Source: Nostocaceae cyanobacterium
GTDB lineage: Bacteria > Cyanobacteriota > Cyanobacteriia > Cyanobacteriales > Nostocaceae
DNA length: 41,138 nucleotides
Direction of reading: 5' to 3'
NCBI GenBank assembly: GCA_030065825.1
Contig: JASJCY010000050.1
Coordinates: 1-41,138, forward strand
Made by a program: the position numbers and the translations under genes. The notes below the pieces were generated by a model. It was not told the DNA's origin. It made no database searches and saw only the letters and a program-made list of their open reading frames with translations. This document shows, in pieces, positions 8,068-17,268 of this stretch (positions are counted from its first letter, which is position 1; every line of letters starts with the position of its first letter).

Positions 8068-9657
8068 TTATTCCTTTTCTGGAAGTGCCTGCACCTTGCC
8101 ATCAGGACTAAGAACAGCTCTAATTCTGATGGTTTGTGCTTGTTTATTAGCAGACACAAAGGGTTCGTCAATTAAAGGTAGACCTGAGCGATCAATGTAA
8201 TCTCTTGCTGCCTTATTCAGGGGAAAAATGCTCTTGATTTTGCCGTCAGCACCTACTGTCAAACTATACTGCAATGCTTGTTTTAAGCTATCTGGTGGTT
8301 GCCAACGCTTTTTCAAGTAATCTCTTGCTTCTGCCACCTGGGTTGTATCAAATAGTGTACCACTGGAAGTAGCAACATTATTCTGTTTGTCTTTACTTCT
8401 CCTCAATTTACTCACTAATGCATCCGTATCATTGCTGACTGAGGATTCTGTTGTAGGGCTTTTCGGTAACTCCGTAGTGTTAAGTGGAGGTAAAGATGGA
8501 GTAGAAATCCTGCCAATGGTTTCCTTGGGTTTGGCAATCAAAGGAGTAGACCCAATACTGGGAAGGGTAGATGGTAAACTAGCAGCAGTTGAAGGAGTAG
8601 CAGTGGGTTTGGCAGTTGATGTGGAGCTATTTTGCCCAGAATTGGATTGAATAGAAATTTCCGGCTGGGATAGTTGGGATAGTACTGATTGTTGAGATGC
8701 TCCCTGTTTGGCTTGGGGTGTTACTCCTGGAGATGGCAAACTAGCTATGGGAGAACTGTTAGTAGGGGCTGGAGTTACTCCTGGGCTAGTCTGGGGTGAT
8801 TGTTGGGGGTTTCCTGGTACAGCAGTAGTATTAGCCCCAGGGACAGAGGAAAGAGATGGTATGGATGGTAAATTATCTGGAGGAATAAGCCCGGGGTTGG
8901 GTGTTGGAGAAATTTGCGCCAAGGGGTTAGATTCTGGGGTGATCGCTTCAGTTGGGGTACTATTTGTTTCAGCTATTTGCTGTTGTTGGCGATCGCGGAC
9001 ATACTGTACAGTAAAGGGAGTTAAACCCAAAGCTACCACTACAATTGCCGCAGCTGGTGCCCAACTGGGTAAACCTAGAACCGATGTCTTTTTTCCTAAT
9101 TTGGGCAAAACCATAACATCAGTAGAGTATTCATCTAAAGCATTGGCTAAATCGAATAATTGCAGGAAGTTAAGTTGAATTACAGGGGCTGATGCTCCCT
9201 TAGCTAGGGGACCTAAAAACAGTTTATGAGTTAAATGACCGTTGGGCTGTAAGTGTATTTGATTAGAAAATGTTTGGGTACTGGCAAAATTAACTACCTG
9301 GTTCTTTGGAGATGATTGGTTAATATCCTCTGCATCTTCTGATGGGGTCGGTTGATTCTGCTTTTGGCTTTCCTTGTCAGCAGAGAAAGTTTCCCAGAAG
9401 TTATCCGAGGAGGTTTGCAGAAATTCCTGTACATACTTGGTTACCGCCATACACAAAGCTTCAAGTTGCTCACCATTCCCTCGAATAATGTTTCTGTGTT
9501 CTTCGGGCATTCGAGGATCGTCCAAGCGCAGTTCAAAATGAATTTGTTTGAGGACAGATTTGCTCGTCCAACGGGATAAAGAAGAGTTTTGCGCTAAGAT
9601 TTCTAGAGTGCAAGTTGGTGGTGTGTACCTACGGATAACAGGATTTGATACAGCCAT
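8068..9657 (-). CDS. DUF4335 family protein, single membrane segment
   Basis: 529 residues. The N-terminal domain (about 1-190; IRRYTPPTCTLEILAQNS, LDDPRMPEEHRNIIRG) matches the cyanobacterial DUF4335 family. One membrane segment follows (about 203-222, SWAPAAAIVVVALGLTPF). The long Pro/Ser/Thr/Gln-rich linker (230-430) is low in complexity. The C-terminal segment (YLKKRWQPPDSLKQALQYSL ... GADGKIKSIFPLN) resembles TonB-like C-terminal folds in general pattern. It starts at ATG 9657, 167 bp after the DUF3038 gene; the pair is commonly adjacent in cyanobacteria and probably works together. The function is unknown. Confidence 0.88.
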   Translation of the reverse strand: MAVSNPVIRRYTPPTCTLEILAQNSSLSRWTSKSVLKQIHFELRLDDPRMPEEHRNIIRGNGEQLEALCMAVTKYVQEFLQTSSDNFWETFSADKESQKQNQPTPSEDAEDINQSSPKNQVVNFASTQTFSNQIHLQPNGHLTHKLFLGPLAKGASAPVIQLNFLQLFDLANALDEYSTDVMVLPKLGKKTSVLGLPSWAPAAAIVVVALGLTPFTVQYVRDRQQQQIAETNSTPTEAITPESNPLAQISPTPNPGLIPPDNLPSIPSLSSVPGANTTAVPGNPQQSPQTSPGVTPAPTNSSPIASLPSPGVTPQAKQGASQQSVLSQLSQPEISIQSNSGQNSSTSTAKPTATPSTAASLPSTLPSIGSTPLIAKPKETIGRISTPSLPPLNTTELPKSPTTESSVSNDTDALVSKLRRSKDKQNNVATSSGTLFDTTQVAEARDYLKKRWQPPDSLKQALQYSLTVGADGKIKSIFPLNKAARDYIDRSGLPLIDEPFVSANKQAQTIRIRAVLSPDGKVQALPEKE

Positions 9658-9824
9658 GGCAGGAAGTGAGGGGAAACAATAAAAGATGTTCGCGTACCCT
9701 TAGGAAACTGTAGCGACATGCCCCAGGCTAGAATGAAGACAGCCGCTTCAGGGTGTATATTTTTTGGTGATTAATACAGGTATTTTGATTCAGAATTAAA
9801 TTTTGAGGTAACTCTAAGAAAATC

Positions 9825-10436
9825 TCAGATTTCAAGCTTTGTAGAACGGTCTATAAGTGCTAGCCAAAGACGGCGATGTCCACCGGGACTGCTGTAAAAA
9901 AGTAAATCAATTAACAGTTTCAGTGCTAAGTTAGTCAACTCAACCGTAGAGATTTCCTCATCCTCCTCCATTCGTTCTTGATAGGTATTACAGAAAGCAT
10001 CGATATAATCTCCTAATAATGCAGCCTGATGGGGTTCGCGGTTGTTTTCCGCCATTTGTTCTAGAAGACTGACAGCACGGCGAATCAATTCTTGGTGTTG
10101 TTTTGCTAAATAACAAACGATTAACACAAGCGATCGCGCTTCTTCTACATCTAGTTTTTTCCGTCCTCCTTGTCCTTTACGTAGGGGATTAGATTGGCGT
10201 AGCCGCCACAATGCTACACGATCCGGCACCTTTGATTCTAAATTGAGATTAATTGCTGCGGAGAGCATTGCCTCAGAACCGATACCCGTTAAAGTTTCTA
10301 GTGCTAACAACACTAAATCCAATTGGGCTTTGATGTTATCCCACTGAACGGAGGTTGGGGCACCAATTTTGGTTAATTCCTCCCATTGGGAATCGGGGGT
10401 GGGTGAATTGGCGGCGGAGTGCATAACTTTTAGCAT
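9825..10436 (-). CDS. DUF3038 family protein
   Basis: 203 residues, soluble and helical. The segment VQWDNIKAQLDLVLLALETL and the WRLRQSNPLRKGQGGRKKLD loop are typical of DUF3038, a cyanobacterial family of unknown function encoded next to DUF4335. The C-terminal half is a helical bundle (EARSLVLIVCYLA, LLIDLLFYSSPGGHRRLWLAL). ATG at 10436 is used here; a second ATG at 10424 is equally possible because neither has a strong Shine-Dalgarno. Probably co-transcribed with the DUF4335 gene downstream. Confidence 0.88.
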   Translation of the reverse strand: MLKVMHSAANSPTPDSQWEELTKIGAPTSVQWDNIKAQLDLVLLALETLTGIGSEAMLSAAINLNLESKVPDRVALWRLRQSNPLRKGQGGRKKLDVEEARSLVLIVCYLAKQHQELIRRAVSLLEQMAENNREPHQAALLGDYIDAFCNTYQERMEEDEEISTVELTNLALKLLIDLLFYSSPGGHRRLWLALIDRSTKLEI

Positions 10437-10557
10437 AAGCGATCAGGCTGGTAGGGGCTATTGCTGTTACCCATTTTGAAACCAGACTTTCAAAAGTTTG
10501 GCTTGGTTTCCAATCATTAATATCATGTTTGTCTGAACAGTTACCATGTCTAATGGG

Positions 10558-10618
10558 TAATTGGTAATTGGTAATTGGTAATTGGTAATGGGTAATGGGT
10601 AATGGGTAATGGGTAAAA
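10558..10618. repeat. Heptanucleotide array GGTAATT/GGTAATG
   Basis: Period-7 tandem that switches from GGTAATT to GGTAATG units. STRR type, in the 330-bp gap between the DUF3038 gene and mutS2. A similar array is at 32655-32692. Confidence 0.85.
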
Positions 10619-10631
10619 TTTATAACTCTAA

Positions 10632-10758
10632 ACTCTTGGGCGCAAGCTTTGCGCCCCTACAAACTCTTGGGCGCAAGCTTTGCGCTCCTACAAACTCTTG
10701 GGCGCAAGCTTTGCGCTCCTACAAACTCTTGGGCGCAAGCTTTGCGCCCCTACAAACT
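10632..10758. repeat. 31-bp tandem palindromic repeat, four copies
   Basis: Four copies, period 31, of ACTCTTGGGCGCAAGC TTTGCGCYCCTACAA. Each unit contains the dyad GGGCGCAAGCTTTGCGCCC. The same family occurs at 20568-20650 (opposite strand) and 27087-27258. The array lies downstream of mutS2. Confidence 0.9.
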
Positions 10759-10767
10759 CCTCACTGT

Positions 10768-13293
10768 TTATCCTACATAAGCAATGGTAACTCCACTTCC
10801 TCCGTCTGCTTGTGCTGCGCTTTCATAACTACTAACTCTAGGGTGCTGACGCAAAAATTCGTGAACTCCTTGACGCAATTTACCTGTACCATGTCCATGG
10901 ATAATCCAAATTGGACCTGTAGCTTCCGCAATTGCTTTGTCTAAAATGATTTCCGCATCCGCTACCCGTTTCCCACGTAAATCAATAGTGTTTTTAGATG
11001 TACGTATAGCTGGTGCTGGAGTTGGAGGCGGTACATTTTTAGTTTCTCCTCTACTTTTTGGTGTTTCTTTAACTACAGGTTCCGCTTTCTTCCCGTCCAG
11101 GGATTCAATATCTTCCAATCCCAATGTCATTTTCATAATCCCCAAGCGGACATTTAACTCACCATCATTATTGGGTGCTGTTAACACTTCCGCAGTTTGC
11201 CCTAACTTGGGTATGCGAATGCGTTCCCCAACTTTGGGAAGATAACCAATTTTTGGTTTGGGTGGCGGTGGTGGTATAAATTTCTCGCCAATCTTATTCA
11301 CCGCATCTGTAGCTTTTTGCGCATCTTGGGCAGTTGATTTACCTTTTTGCAAGCGACGAATAACTTGGGCGATTTCTCCTTTAGCTTGGGAAATAGCCTG
11401 CTGTACTGCTACTTCCTGAGAAGCACGTAAAGCCTGTTCTCTTTCTTCTAAACTTGTGGCTTTTGCGGATACTTCTTTGTATAAACGCTCTGCTTGTTTC
11501 AGTAAATCTTGTGCTTGAGCAGCTTTAGTTTCCTGAGTGCGACGTTGCGCTTCCAATGCCGCAATGACCTGGTTGACATCATCCGTTGCTCCTCCGAGTT
11601 GAGTTTTTGCCTGTTCGATAACTTCTGCTTTTAACCCCAACCGTCGCGCTATAGAAAGGGCATTAGAGCGCCCTGGAATGCCCCACAACAGACGATAAGT
11701 GGGTGAGAGGGTATTATCATCAAATTCCACCGAAGCATTCTCAAAACGCTCATCCTGGTACTTCAGAGCTTTAAGTTCTCCAAAGTGGGTTGTCGCCATG
11801 GTCAGCTGAGTGTGATTTGCCAGATATTTCAGCAGTGCGATCGCTAAGGCACTCCCCTCAGCAGGATCGGTTCCTGCACCAACTTCATCTAGCAGTACTA
11901 AGGAAGAGGGGAGAGTGGGGGAAGTGTGGGGAGTATGGAGAGTGTGGGGAGTAATTTCTTCCCCCTCTCCCCTGTCTTCCCTCTCTTCCCCCTCTTCCTT
12001 GCCTTCCCCCTCTCCCCTGTCTTCCCTCTCTTCCCCCTCTTCCCTCTCTCCATCCCCCAGTGCTTCTAAAATGCGGCTGATGCGGCGAATATGTCCGGAA
12101 AAGGTAGACAAACTTTGCTGTAGTGATTGTTCGTCGCCGATATCTGCTAATATCTGGTCAAACCACGGAATTTCTACAGGTTCTCGTGCCGGAATAAATA
12201 AACCTACTTTTGCCATTAATGCGGCTAAGCCGAGGGTTTTGAGGGTAACTGTTTTCCCCCCGGTATTTGGTCCGGTAATTGTCACTATCCGCAATTCTGG
12301 CTTAATCAGCAAATCTACGGGAACTACCCCATGTCCTTGTTCGTGTTGATGTTGCCATACTAATAGGGGATGCCGCAACTGCCGTAAAGTTATGGTTTCA
12401 TTGTCTTGGCGATTAATGAAACGGGGGGGATTTGCCTCTAACCACAAACTGTAACGGGCTTTGGCTGTGGCTAAATCCAAAATGGTAGTGATTGCTAGTA
12501 ACCTTTCTAAATCGGTTGCTACTGCTGCAACTTGTTCTGTTAAAGCGCGACGTATTGCTTCTTCTTCGGTTTGCTCTCTCTTAATTAACTGCCGTAGTTG
12601 GTTGCCAAAATTAACAATGGAATTGGGTTCTATATACAGAGTTGCCCCACTGGTAGAGGTATCGTGAACAATACCGGGAATAGCGTCTTTATGGGAAGCC
12701 TTCACGGGAATTACATAGCGATCGCCTCGTTGGGTAATTAGCTGTTCCTGAACGGCGTTGGCTTTTACCTGGATGATATTTTGTAATTTTTGAGTTATTT
12801 GGCTACGTAATCTGCGCAGGTCATGGCGAATATCATCAAGTTTTTGGCTAGCGCGATCTGCTACCTGTCCTCGCTCGTCTATACAACGGTGAATTTCCTG
12901 TTCTAGTTCTGGATAAGTGCGTAAATCAGCAACCAATTCATTTAAAACCACTAAATCCGAATGGTTGTCAATGATACGGCGTAAATTTCTGGTTCCAGCC
13001 AGAGTTGTGGCGATCGCCAACAGTTCATCCCCTGCTAAAATTCCCTGTAATTCTGCTCTTTCTAGAGAATCACCAATATCTTGTATGCCTTCAAAGGAAA
13101 GTCCGGTATCCAGACGACTGTCAAGTTCGTAGATTTCCTTGGTTTGGCTTAACAAAATCTCACTGGAACTTTGAGAATCGGGAATTTGGAGATTAAGTGC
13201 GGCAATTAGACCCAACTTTGTAGCTGCGAAGTTGGATAAATGTTGGCACAGGCGAGACCATTCTAATAGTTCTAGAGTTTCAGATTGGATCAA
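10768..13293 (-). CDS. mutS2: MutS2 ATPase/Smr endonuclease with low-complexity insertion
   Basis: MutS2 binds branched DNA or stalled ribosomes and cuts through its C-terminal Smr domain. Visible parts: N-terminal MutS-like core, Walker A GPNTGGKTVTLK, Walker B LVLLDEVGAGTDP, long coiled coil (QRRTQETKAAQAQDLLKQ...), and Smr domain with IDLRGKRV and the HGHGTGKLRQG motif. I prefer the TTG at 13293 (MIQSETLELLEW), the usual family start. The frame opens further upstream to 13395, but those 34 residues are A/T-homopolymer sequence. About 50 residues of Glu/Gly/Arg low complexity, then His/Thr/Pro, are inserted between Walker A and Walker B (DNA about 11900-12060). The reading frame is intact and the motifs are conserved, so it may still be functional. 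Confidence 0.93.
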   Translation of the reverse strand: MIQSETLELLEWSRLCQHLSNFAATKLGLIAALNLQIPDSQSSSEILLSQTKEIYELDSRLDTGLSFEGIQDIGDSLERAELQGILAGDELLAIATTLAGTRNLRRIIDNHSDLVVLNELVADLRTYPELEQEIHRCIDERGQVADRASQKLDDIRHDLRRLRSQITQKLQNIIQVKANAVQEQLITQRGDRYVIPVKASHKDAIPGIVHDTSTSGATLYIEPNSIVNFGNQLRQLIKREQTEEEAIRRALTEQVAAVATDLERLLAITTILDLATAKARYSLWLEANPPRFINRQDNETITLRQLRHPLLVWQHQHEQGHGVVPVDLLIKPELRIVTITGPNTGGKTVTLKTLGLAALMAKVGLFIPAREPVEIPWFDQILADIGDEQSLQQSLSTFSGHIRRISRILEALGDGEREEGEEREDRGEGEGKEEGEEREDRGEGEEITPHTLHTPHTSPTLPSSLVLLDEVGAGTDPAEGSALAIALLKYLANHTQLTMATTHFGELKALKYQDERFENASVEFDDNTLSPTYRLLWGIPGRSNALSIARRLGLKAEVIEQAKTQLGGATDDVNQVIAALEAQRRTQETKAAQAQDLLKQAERLYKEVSAKATSLEEREQALRASQEVAVQQAISQAKGEIAQVIRRLQKGKSTAQDAQKATDAVNKIGEKFIPPPPPKPKIGYLPKVGERIRIPKLGQTAEVLTAPNNDGELNVRLGIMKMTLGLEDIESLDGKKAEPVVKETPKSRGETKNVPPPTPAPAIRTSKNTIDLRGKRVADAEIILDKAIAEATGPIWIIHGHGTGKLRQGVHEFLRQHPRVSSYESAAQADGGSGVTIAYVG

Positions 13294-13424
13294 GGTTTTA
13301 ATGTCTTGCTGGAAATTAACCTGGAAAATGAAAAGCGGGCAAAAGTATTTTTTTGTTTTTTGTTTTTTGTTTTGGTTGTACCCAATCGGGTGCAAACCCC
13401 GAACTGAACTTATGTTAACAATTA

Positions 13425-13555
13425 TCCGCCTCTGTGAACTACCCCATGCATGAATGCAGGGAATTCCAACAAATGCCGTGAGTTTCGTTTACCTTTGTAG
13501 GTTCCGACTCGTGTAACCCTTCGGTGGGAGCAATAGTTTTTTGGGGGTAAAATCC
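13425..13555. mobile_element. Possible IS200/IS605-type end remnant
   Basis: The stretch CTGTGAACTACCCCATGC, a small hairpin (CCCATGCATGAATGCAGGG) and GGAATTCC resemble subterminal palindromes of cyanobacterial IS200/IS605-family elements. Next comes AGGTTCCGACTCGTG. No transposase or accessory ORF is present. The assignment rests on recalled pattern only. Confidence 0.3.
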
Positions 13556-13584
13556 TTAACTATAGCGAAGCGAGTTTCCCTCGT

Positions 13585-13680
13585 CCCTCGTTACAAGGTA
13601 AAACCTTGTAATGCATTTATTGGAGGCAGAGCCTCCAATAGATGCGTTTCCAGGCTGAGCATGGAAACGAGTTTGTACAA
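13585..13680. repeat. REP-like triple palindrome
   Basis: Three successive hairpins: GTTACAAGG/CCTTGTAA, TTGGAGGCAGAGCCTCCAA and GTTTCCA/TGGAAAC. Modules of the same kind recur at 30499-30854 and inside the 5428 element. Non-coding. Confidence 0.7.
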
Positions 13681-13709
13681 GAGGAAAGCGCTTAACAAGT
13701 GTGTCATTC

Positions 13710-13900
13710 AACTATAGCGCTATAGTTTTTTGGGGGGTAAAACCCTCAACTATAGCGCTATAGTTTTTTGGGGGGTAAAACCCTTAACTATAGCGCTATA
13801 GTTTTTTGGGGGGTAAAACCCTCAACTATAGCGCTATAGTTTTTTGGGGGGTAAAACCCTTAACTATAGCGCTATAGTTTTTTGCCGGTAAAACCCTCAG
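13710..13900. repeat. 38-bp tandem repeat with an 18-bp perfect palindrome, five copies
   Basis: Five copies at an exact 38-bp period (starts 13710, 13748, 13786, 13824, 13862). Each contains the perfect dyad AACTATAGCGCTATAGTT followed by TTTTGGGGGGTAAAACCC, itself a partial hairpin. A degenerate copy lies upstream at about 13535-13570. No genes occur between 13294 and 14061. Confidence 0.95.
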
Positions 13901-14061
13901 GCTAGTAAAATCATTGTGCTTTCCTGTTCCCTATTCCCCGTTCCCTATTTTCTTTCAGTTGTAAACAACTGTTATTTTTCCGACTTTGCCAAGAAAAAAA
14001 TAGCTAAACTGAATTTATAGGTAGAAAATCTGCCAGCCAAATATCATTTACTACCCTAATT

Positions 14062-14748
14062 ATGCTGTTTAACCCAGCTAACATGCCCTACTGGCTATTT
14101 TTGGGTATGGGAGTCTTATTGTTTCTATTTGTGATTGTTTCCGGTGGTGGAGACGAAGACATTGATATTGATGTTGACACCGATGTTGATGTTGATACGG
14201 ACTTAGACTTAGACGGAGACGCCAACTTTAATTTAGGGTTTGTGTTGGGATGGACAGGTATTGGTAGGGCACCCCTGATTTTGTTACTGGCAACAGATTT
14301 GAGTTTATGGGGCTTGTCTGGCTGGATGTTAAATGTTTGGCTAGGAGGCATTCTCAATCAAATTCCCATTGGTATTTGGAATGTAATTGTGTTATTTTCG
14401 TCGCTGTTTATCAGTTTATTTACAGGGGGACTGATTGCAAGACCAATGGGGAGAATTTTTGCGGAATTTGGCGAAGATACCAGTAGCGATCGCCTAATTG
14501 GTCGTAATGGTACTGTCAGTTCTGCTACTATCCCCGTAGAAAATCGAGGCAGAATCGGTCAAGTAGATGTAATTGATAACAGTGGCAATTTAGTAACGAT
14601 TAATGCCACCATCCCGGAATGGGCAACAGTTATTCCCCATCATGGCGAACAAGTGATTGTGATTAATAGACAGCAAGAGATTTATTCTGCCATTGCCAAA
14701 GACAGTCCAGATGTAGACCGTTGGCTGAGTGTAACAAATAAAAAATAA
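14062..14748 (+). CDS. NfeD-like membrane protein with OB-fold domain (flotillin partner)
   Basis: 228 residues. Three to four membrane segments (about 10-28, 68-90, 95-125) and a C-terminal OB-fold-like domain (LIGRNGTVSSATIP ... GRIGQVDVID) match the YqiJ/DUF1449 NfeD-related family. Members sit in the membrane and pair with flotillins to organise lipid microdomains. An acidic alternating stretch (residues 31-53, repeats of DVDTDVDVD type) could bind divalent cations; that is inference. The flotillin gene starts 12 bp after its stop, so this is a classic two-gene operon. Confidence 0.88.
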   Translation: MLFNPANMPYWLFLGMGVLLFLFVIVSGGGDEDIDIDVDTDVDVDTDLDLDGDANFNLGFVLGWTGIGRAPLILLLATDLSLWGLSGWMLNVWLGGILNQIPIGIWNVIVLFSSLFISLFTGGLIARPMGRIFAEFGEDTSSDRLIGRNGTVSSATIPVENRGRIGQVDVIDNSGNLVTINATIPEWATVIPHHGEQVIVINRQQEIYSAIAKDSPDVDRWLSVTNKK

Positions 14749-14760
14749 AAATAAAAGAAT

Positions 14761-16770
14761 ATGCTATTTTGGTTAACTTTCATTGAATCATTACCACTAC
14801 CTGCAACTACTGTGGTAGGGCAGTTGTCTAATATCAGTGATGATACATCTACATCACTGGATTTAATCGCTGAAAAACCAGTACCAACATTACCTATTTC
14901 CCCAGTCTCCACCCAACCGACTCTTGCCCAAGTGGGTGGAAACTTGGTTTTTCCTGCTGCTGTGGGTGTGGTTGTCTTTGTACTCTTTGTGCTGAGTATT
15001 ATTTGGGCTTACACGCGAATTTATGTAATTACTCCCAATAACGAAGCATTTGTGAGAACTGGTGGTATTTTTATTAAAAAGAAAATCGTAGTTCTCAATG
15101 GTGGTTGTATTGTGGTGCCAGGATTTCACGAACTCACACGGGTGCCATTGCGGGAAATTTCCATTAACGTCGAACGTACTGGTAAATTAGCAGTTCGTAC
15201 TCAAGATTACCTACGGGCAAACATGCGGGTAACTTTTTATGTCTGCATAAATGCCAGTGAAGAAGATGTGTTAATTGCTGCGGCACGACTTTCCCGACAA
15301 GGTAAAATCTCAGGGGAAGATATCAAAGAAGCCCTAGAAACCCGTGCTGATGACGCCATTAGAGCAGCTGCTAAAAAGAAAACATTAGCAGAAATTGATT
15401 CCGACAAGTTAGGATTTGCAGAAGAAGTTTTAAACCTGACTCAGCAAGACTTAAAGAAAGTCGGTTTAACTCTTAACAACATAGCCATTTCCGAAATAGA
15501 AGAAAGCGATACCTACGACACCAATAACTTCTTTGATGCTCAAGGAGTGCGTCTACGCACAGAAACCATTCAACGTTCAATTCAACAAAAGCGCGAAGTA
15601 GAACTGACAACCCAAGTAGCCATAGAACAGAAAGAACTAGATGCTCAAAAGCGATCGCTACAAATTGCTCAGGAGAAAGAAACAGCCCAACTCGAACAAA
15701 AATTGCAAGTAGAAGCACTGACAGCCCAGCGAGAACGAGAAATCCAAGAAGCGAAAGATAAAGAAGCCGCGACCATCCTCCGCAGTAAGATTTTACAGGA
15801 TAAATCCGTAGAAGAAGAAGAAATTCGCAAAAAATTATCGGTACAACAAAGCCAAATTGAAGCTGATATTGCCCTAGAAGCGCGTAACAAACAGCTAAAA
15901 GTAGCACAAACCGAGCAAAAACAAGAAGCCGAACTAGCAGAAATTACCCGTCAACAAACAGTAGAATCCAACAAATTGCAAGCACAAGTGCAAATAGCCG
16001 AGTCAGAAAAAGTAGCAAGACTAGCACAGGAAGACGTAGCCATATCAATTGCTAACAAAAAACGAGAAACTCTTTTAGCAGAGGCTGAAAAAGCACAAGC
16101 AGAAGAATCTGTCAAGACAGCCGGTGAAATCGAAAAAGCCGAACGTAGTAAAAGTTTATCTATAATTGCCGCCGAACAACAGGCACAAGAACGGGATATC
16201 AGTGAGCGTAACGTCATCGAAATCGACGCTTTTCGTCGTCGCAAACAAGCAGAAATTGCTCAAGAAGCCGCAGAACTCGAAGCTGAGTCAATTCGTATCC
16301 TAGCAGATGCCGAACGTGATCGAGCCTTAGCAGAAGCTGAAGGTATCCAGGCAAAAATTTCCGCCGAAAACACCATTAGTAACGCCAGTTTAAGTGCTAA
16401 AATTATCACTACTGTCTGGCCCGAACTATCAGAAAAACTACCAGAAATAGTCCGTTCTTTAGCACCACAACCAGGAGTTTTAGGAAATACCAGAATTTAC
16501 TCATTTCCCGGTGCGAATAATAACGGTAAAGGCGTTGAAGATATTAACAAATTACTGCTATCAACCAGTGGTATTTCCGTCATTAATAGCCTATTAGAAG
16601 AAGGTAAATTAGGAGACTTAATATCTCAAATCAGCCAGTTAATCCAGAACAAAGACGAAGTCAAATCAGACACATTAATTCCAGAAATTGTCGATAATAT
16701 CGATAATACATCTGCATCCAGCTTTAGTCACAACGACTCCAAAATCGATGCACAACCCTTAGAAAACTAG
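14761..16770 (+). CDS. Flotillin-like (SPFH/band 7) protein
   Basis: 669 residues, a YqiK/FloT-type flotillin that scaffolds membrane microdomains. Layout: unusual N-terminal extension (1-55, Pro/Thr-rich), membrane segment at about 62-84, SPFH domain (RIYVITPNNEAFVRTGG onward, to about 250), long Glu/Ala/Gln coiled-coil flotillin region (about 255-550) rich in EAE and AEAEKAQAE motifs, and an Asn/Asp-rich tail. Oligomerisation is expected through the coiled coil. Operon partner of the NfeD-like gene just upstream. Longer than typical bacterial flotillins because of the extended N- and C-termini. Confidence 0.93.
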   Translation: MLFWLTFIESLPLPATTVVGQLSNISDDTSTSLDLIAEKPVPTLPISPVSTQPTLAQVGGNLVFPAAVGVVVFVLFVLSIIWAYTRIYVITPNNEAFVRTGGIFIKKKIVVLNGGCIVVPGFHELTRVPLREISINVERTGKLAVRTQDYLRANMRVTFYVCINASEEDVLIAAARLSRQGKISGEDIKEALETRADDAIRAAAKKKTLAEIDSDKLGFAEEVLNLTQQDLKKVGLTLNNIAISEIEESDTYDTNNFFDAQGVRLRTETIQRSIQQKREVELTTQVAIEQKELDAQKRSLQIAQEKETAQLEQKLQVEALTAQREREIQEAKDKEAATILRSKILQDKSVEEEEIRKKLSVQQSQIEADIALEARNKQLKVAQTEQKQEAELAEITRQQTVESNKLQAQVQIAESEKVARLAQEDVAISIANKKRETLLAEAEKAQAEESVKTAGEIEKAERSKSLSIIAAEQQAQERDISERNVIEIDAFRRRKQAEIAQEAAELEAESIRILADAERDRALAEAEGIQAKISAENTISNASLSAKIITTVWPELSEKLPEIVRSLAPQPGVLGNTRIYSFPGANNNGKGVEDINKLLLSTSGISVINSLLEEGKLGDLISQISQLIQNKDEVKSDTLIPEIVDNIDNTSASSFSHNDSKIDAQPLEN

Positions 16771-16815
16771 AACTTTTGCAGTCTACATCGGTTTTACCGC
16801 TACTTTCTGTTAAGT

Positions 16816-16932
16816 CATATCTTGCACCATTCTCAACAAACATTGAGAAACCGGGTTTATAAACGAAAAATAACGGTTTTAACAGGTTAATATTCTCAAT
16901 AAACCCGGTTTCTGACCCAGGTGCAAGATGTG
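16816..16932. mobile_element. MITE-like element (TTGCACC/GGTGCAA family), copy 1
   Basis: Ends CATATCTTGCACC and GGTGCAAGATGTG are inverted repeats. Inside lies a second dyad, GAGAAACCGGGTTTAT / AATAAACCCGGTTTCT. A shortened copy is at 35199-35285, and a lone end occurs near 23283. The rest of 16771-17268 holds only repeats: an imperfect direct repeat with GGCAACA and CAGATAATTGCTGTG (about 16965-17095), then the heptamer array. Confidence 0.65.
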
Positions 16933-17096
16933 TGTTAACAGTTCCCTATTCCCTTAGGAAAGGCAACAGGCAACAGGCAACAGATTCAGATAATTGCTGT
17001 GGGGTAGTATTTTTTGAAATAGGAAAGGCAACAGGCAACTCTTAACAGGCAACAAATTCAGATAATTGCTGTGCAGTAGTATTTTTTGAAATTGGT

Positions 17097-17182
17097 ATTC
17101 CCTATTCCCTATTCCCTATTCCCTATTCCCTATTCCCTATTCCCTATTCCCTATTCCCTATTCCCTATTCCCTATTCCCTAT
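17097..17182. repeat. Heptanucleotide array (ATTCCCT)n
   Basis: About 12 units of a period-7 repeat, ATTCCCT, in front of the guaB3 gene. STRR-type array. Confidence 0.95.
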
Positions 17183-17268
17183 TACCTATTACCATTAAAA
17201 AAAACCCTGTATAATGCACCCACAATTTGATACTCTAGCTTAAACAGATTTGGGAATCAGAAACAGCT

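Noticed and set aside
7917-8171. 84-codon minus-strand ORF overlapping the end of the DUF4335 gene
   Set aside because: Out of frame with DUF4335 and mostly within it; no independent support.
11915-12349. 144-codon plus-strand ORF inside mutS2
   Set aside because: Low-complexity Ser/Pro frame opposite the mutS2 insertion; mutS2 motifs show which strand is coding.
13710-13900. CRISPR array
   Set aside because: The 38-bp units are contiguous, with no variable spacers and no cas genes nearby.
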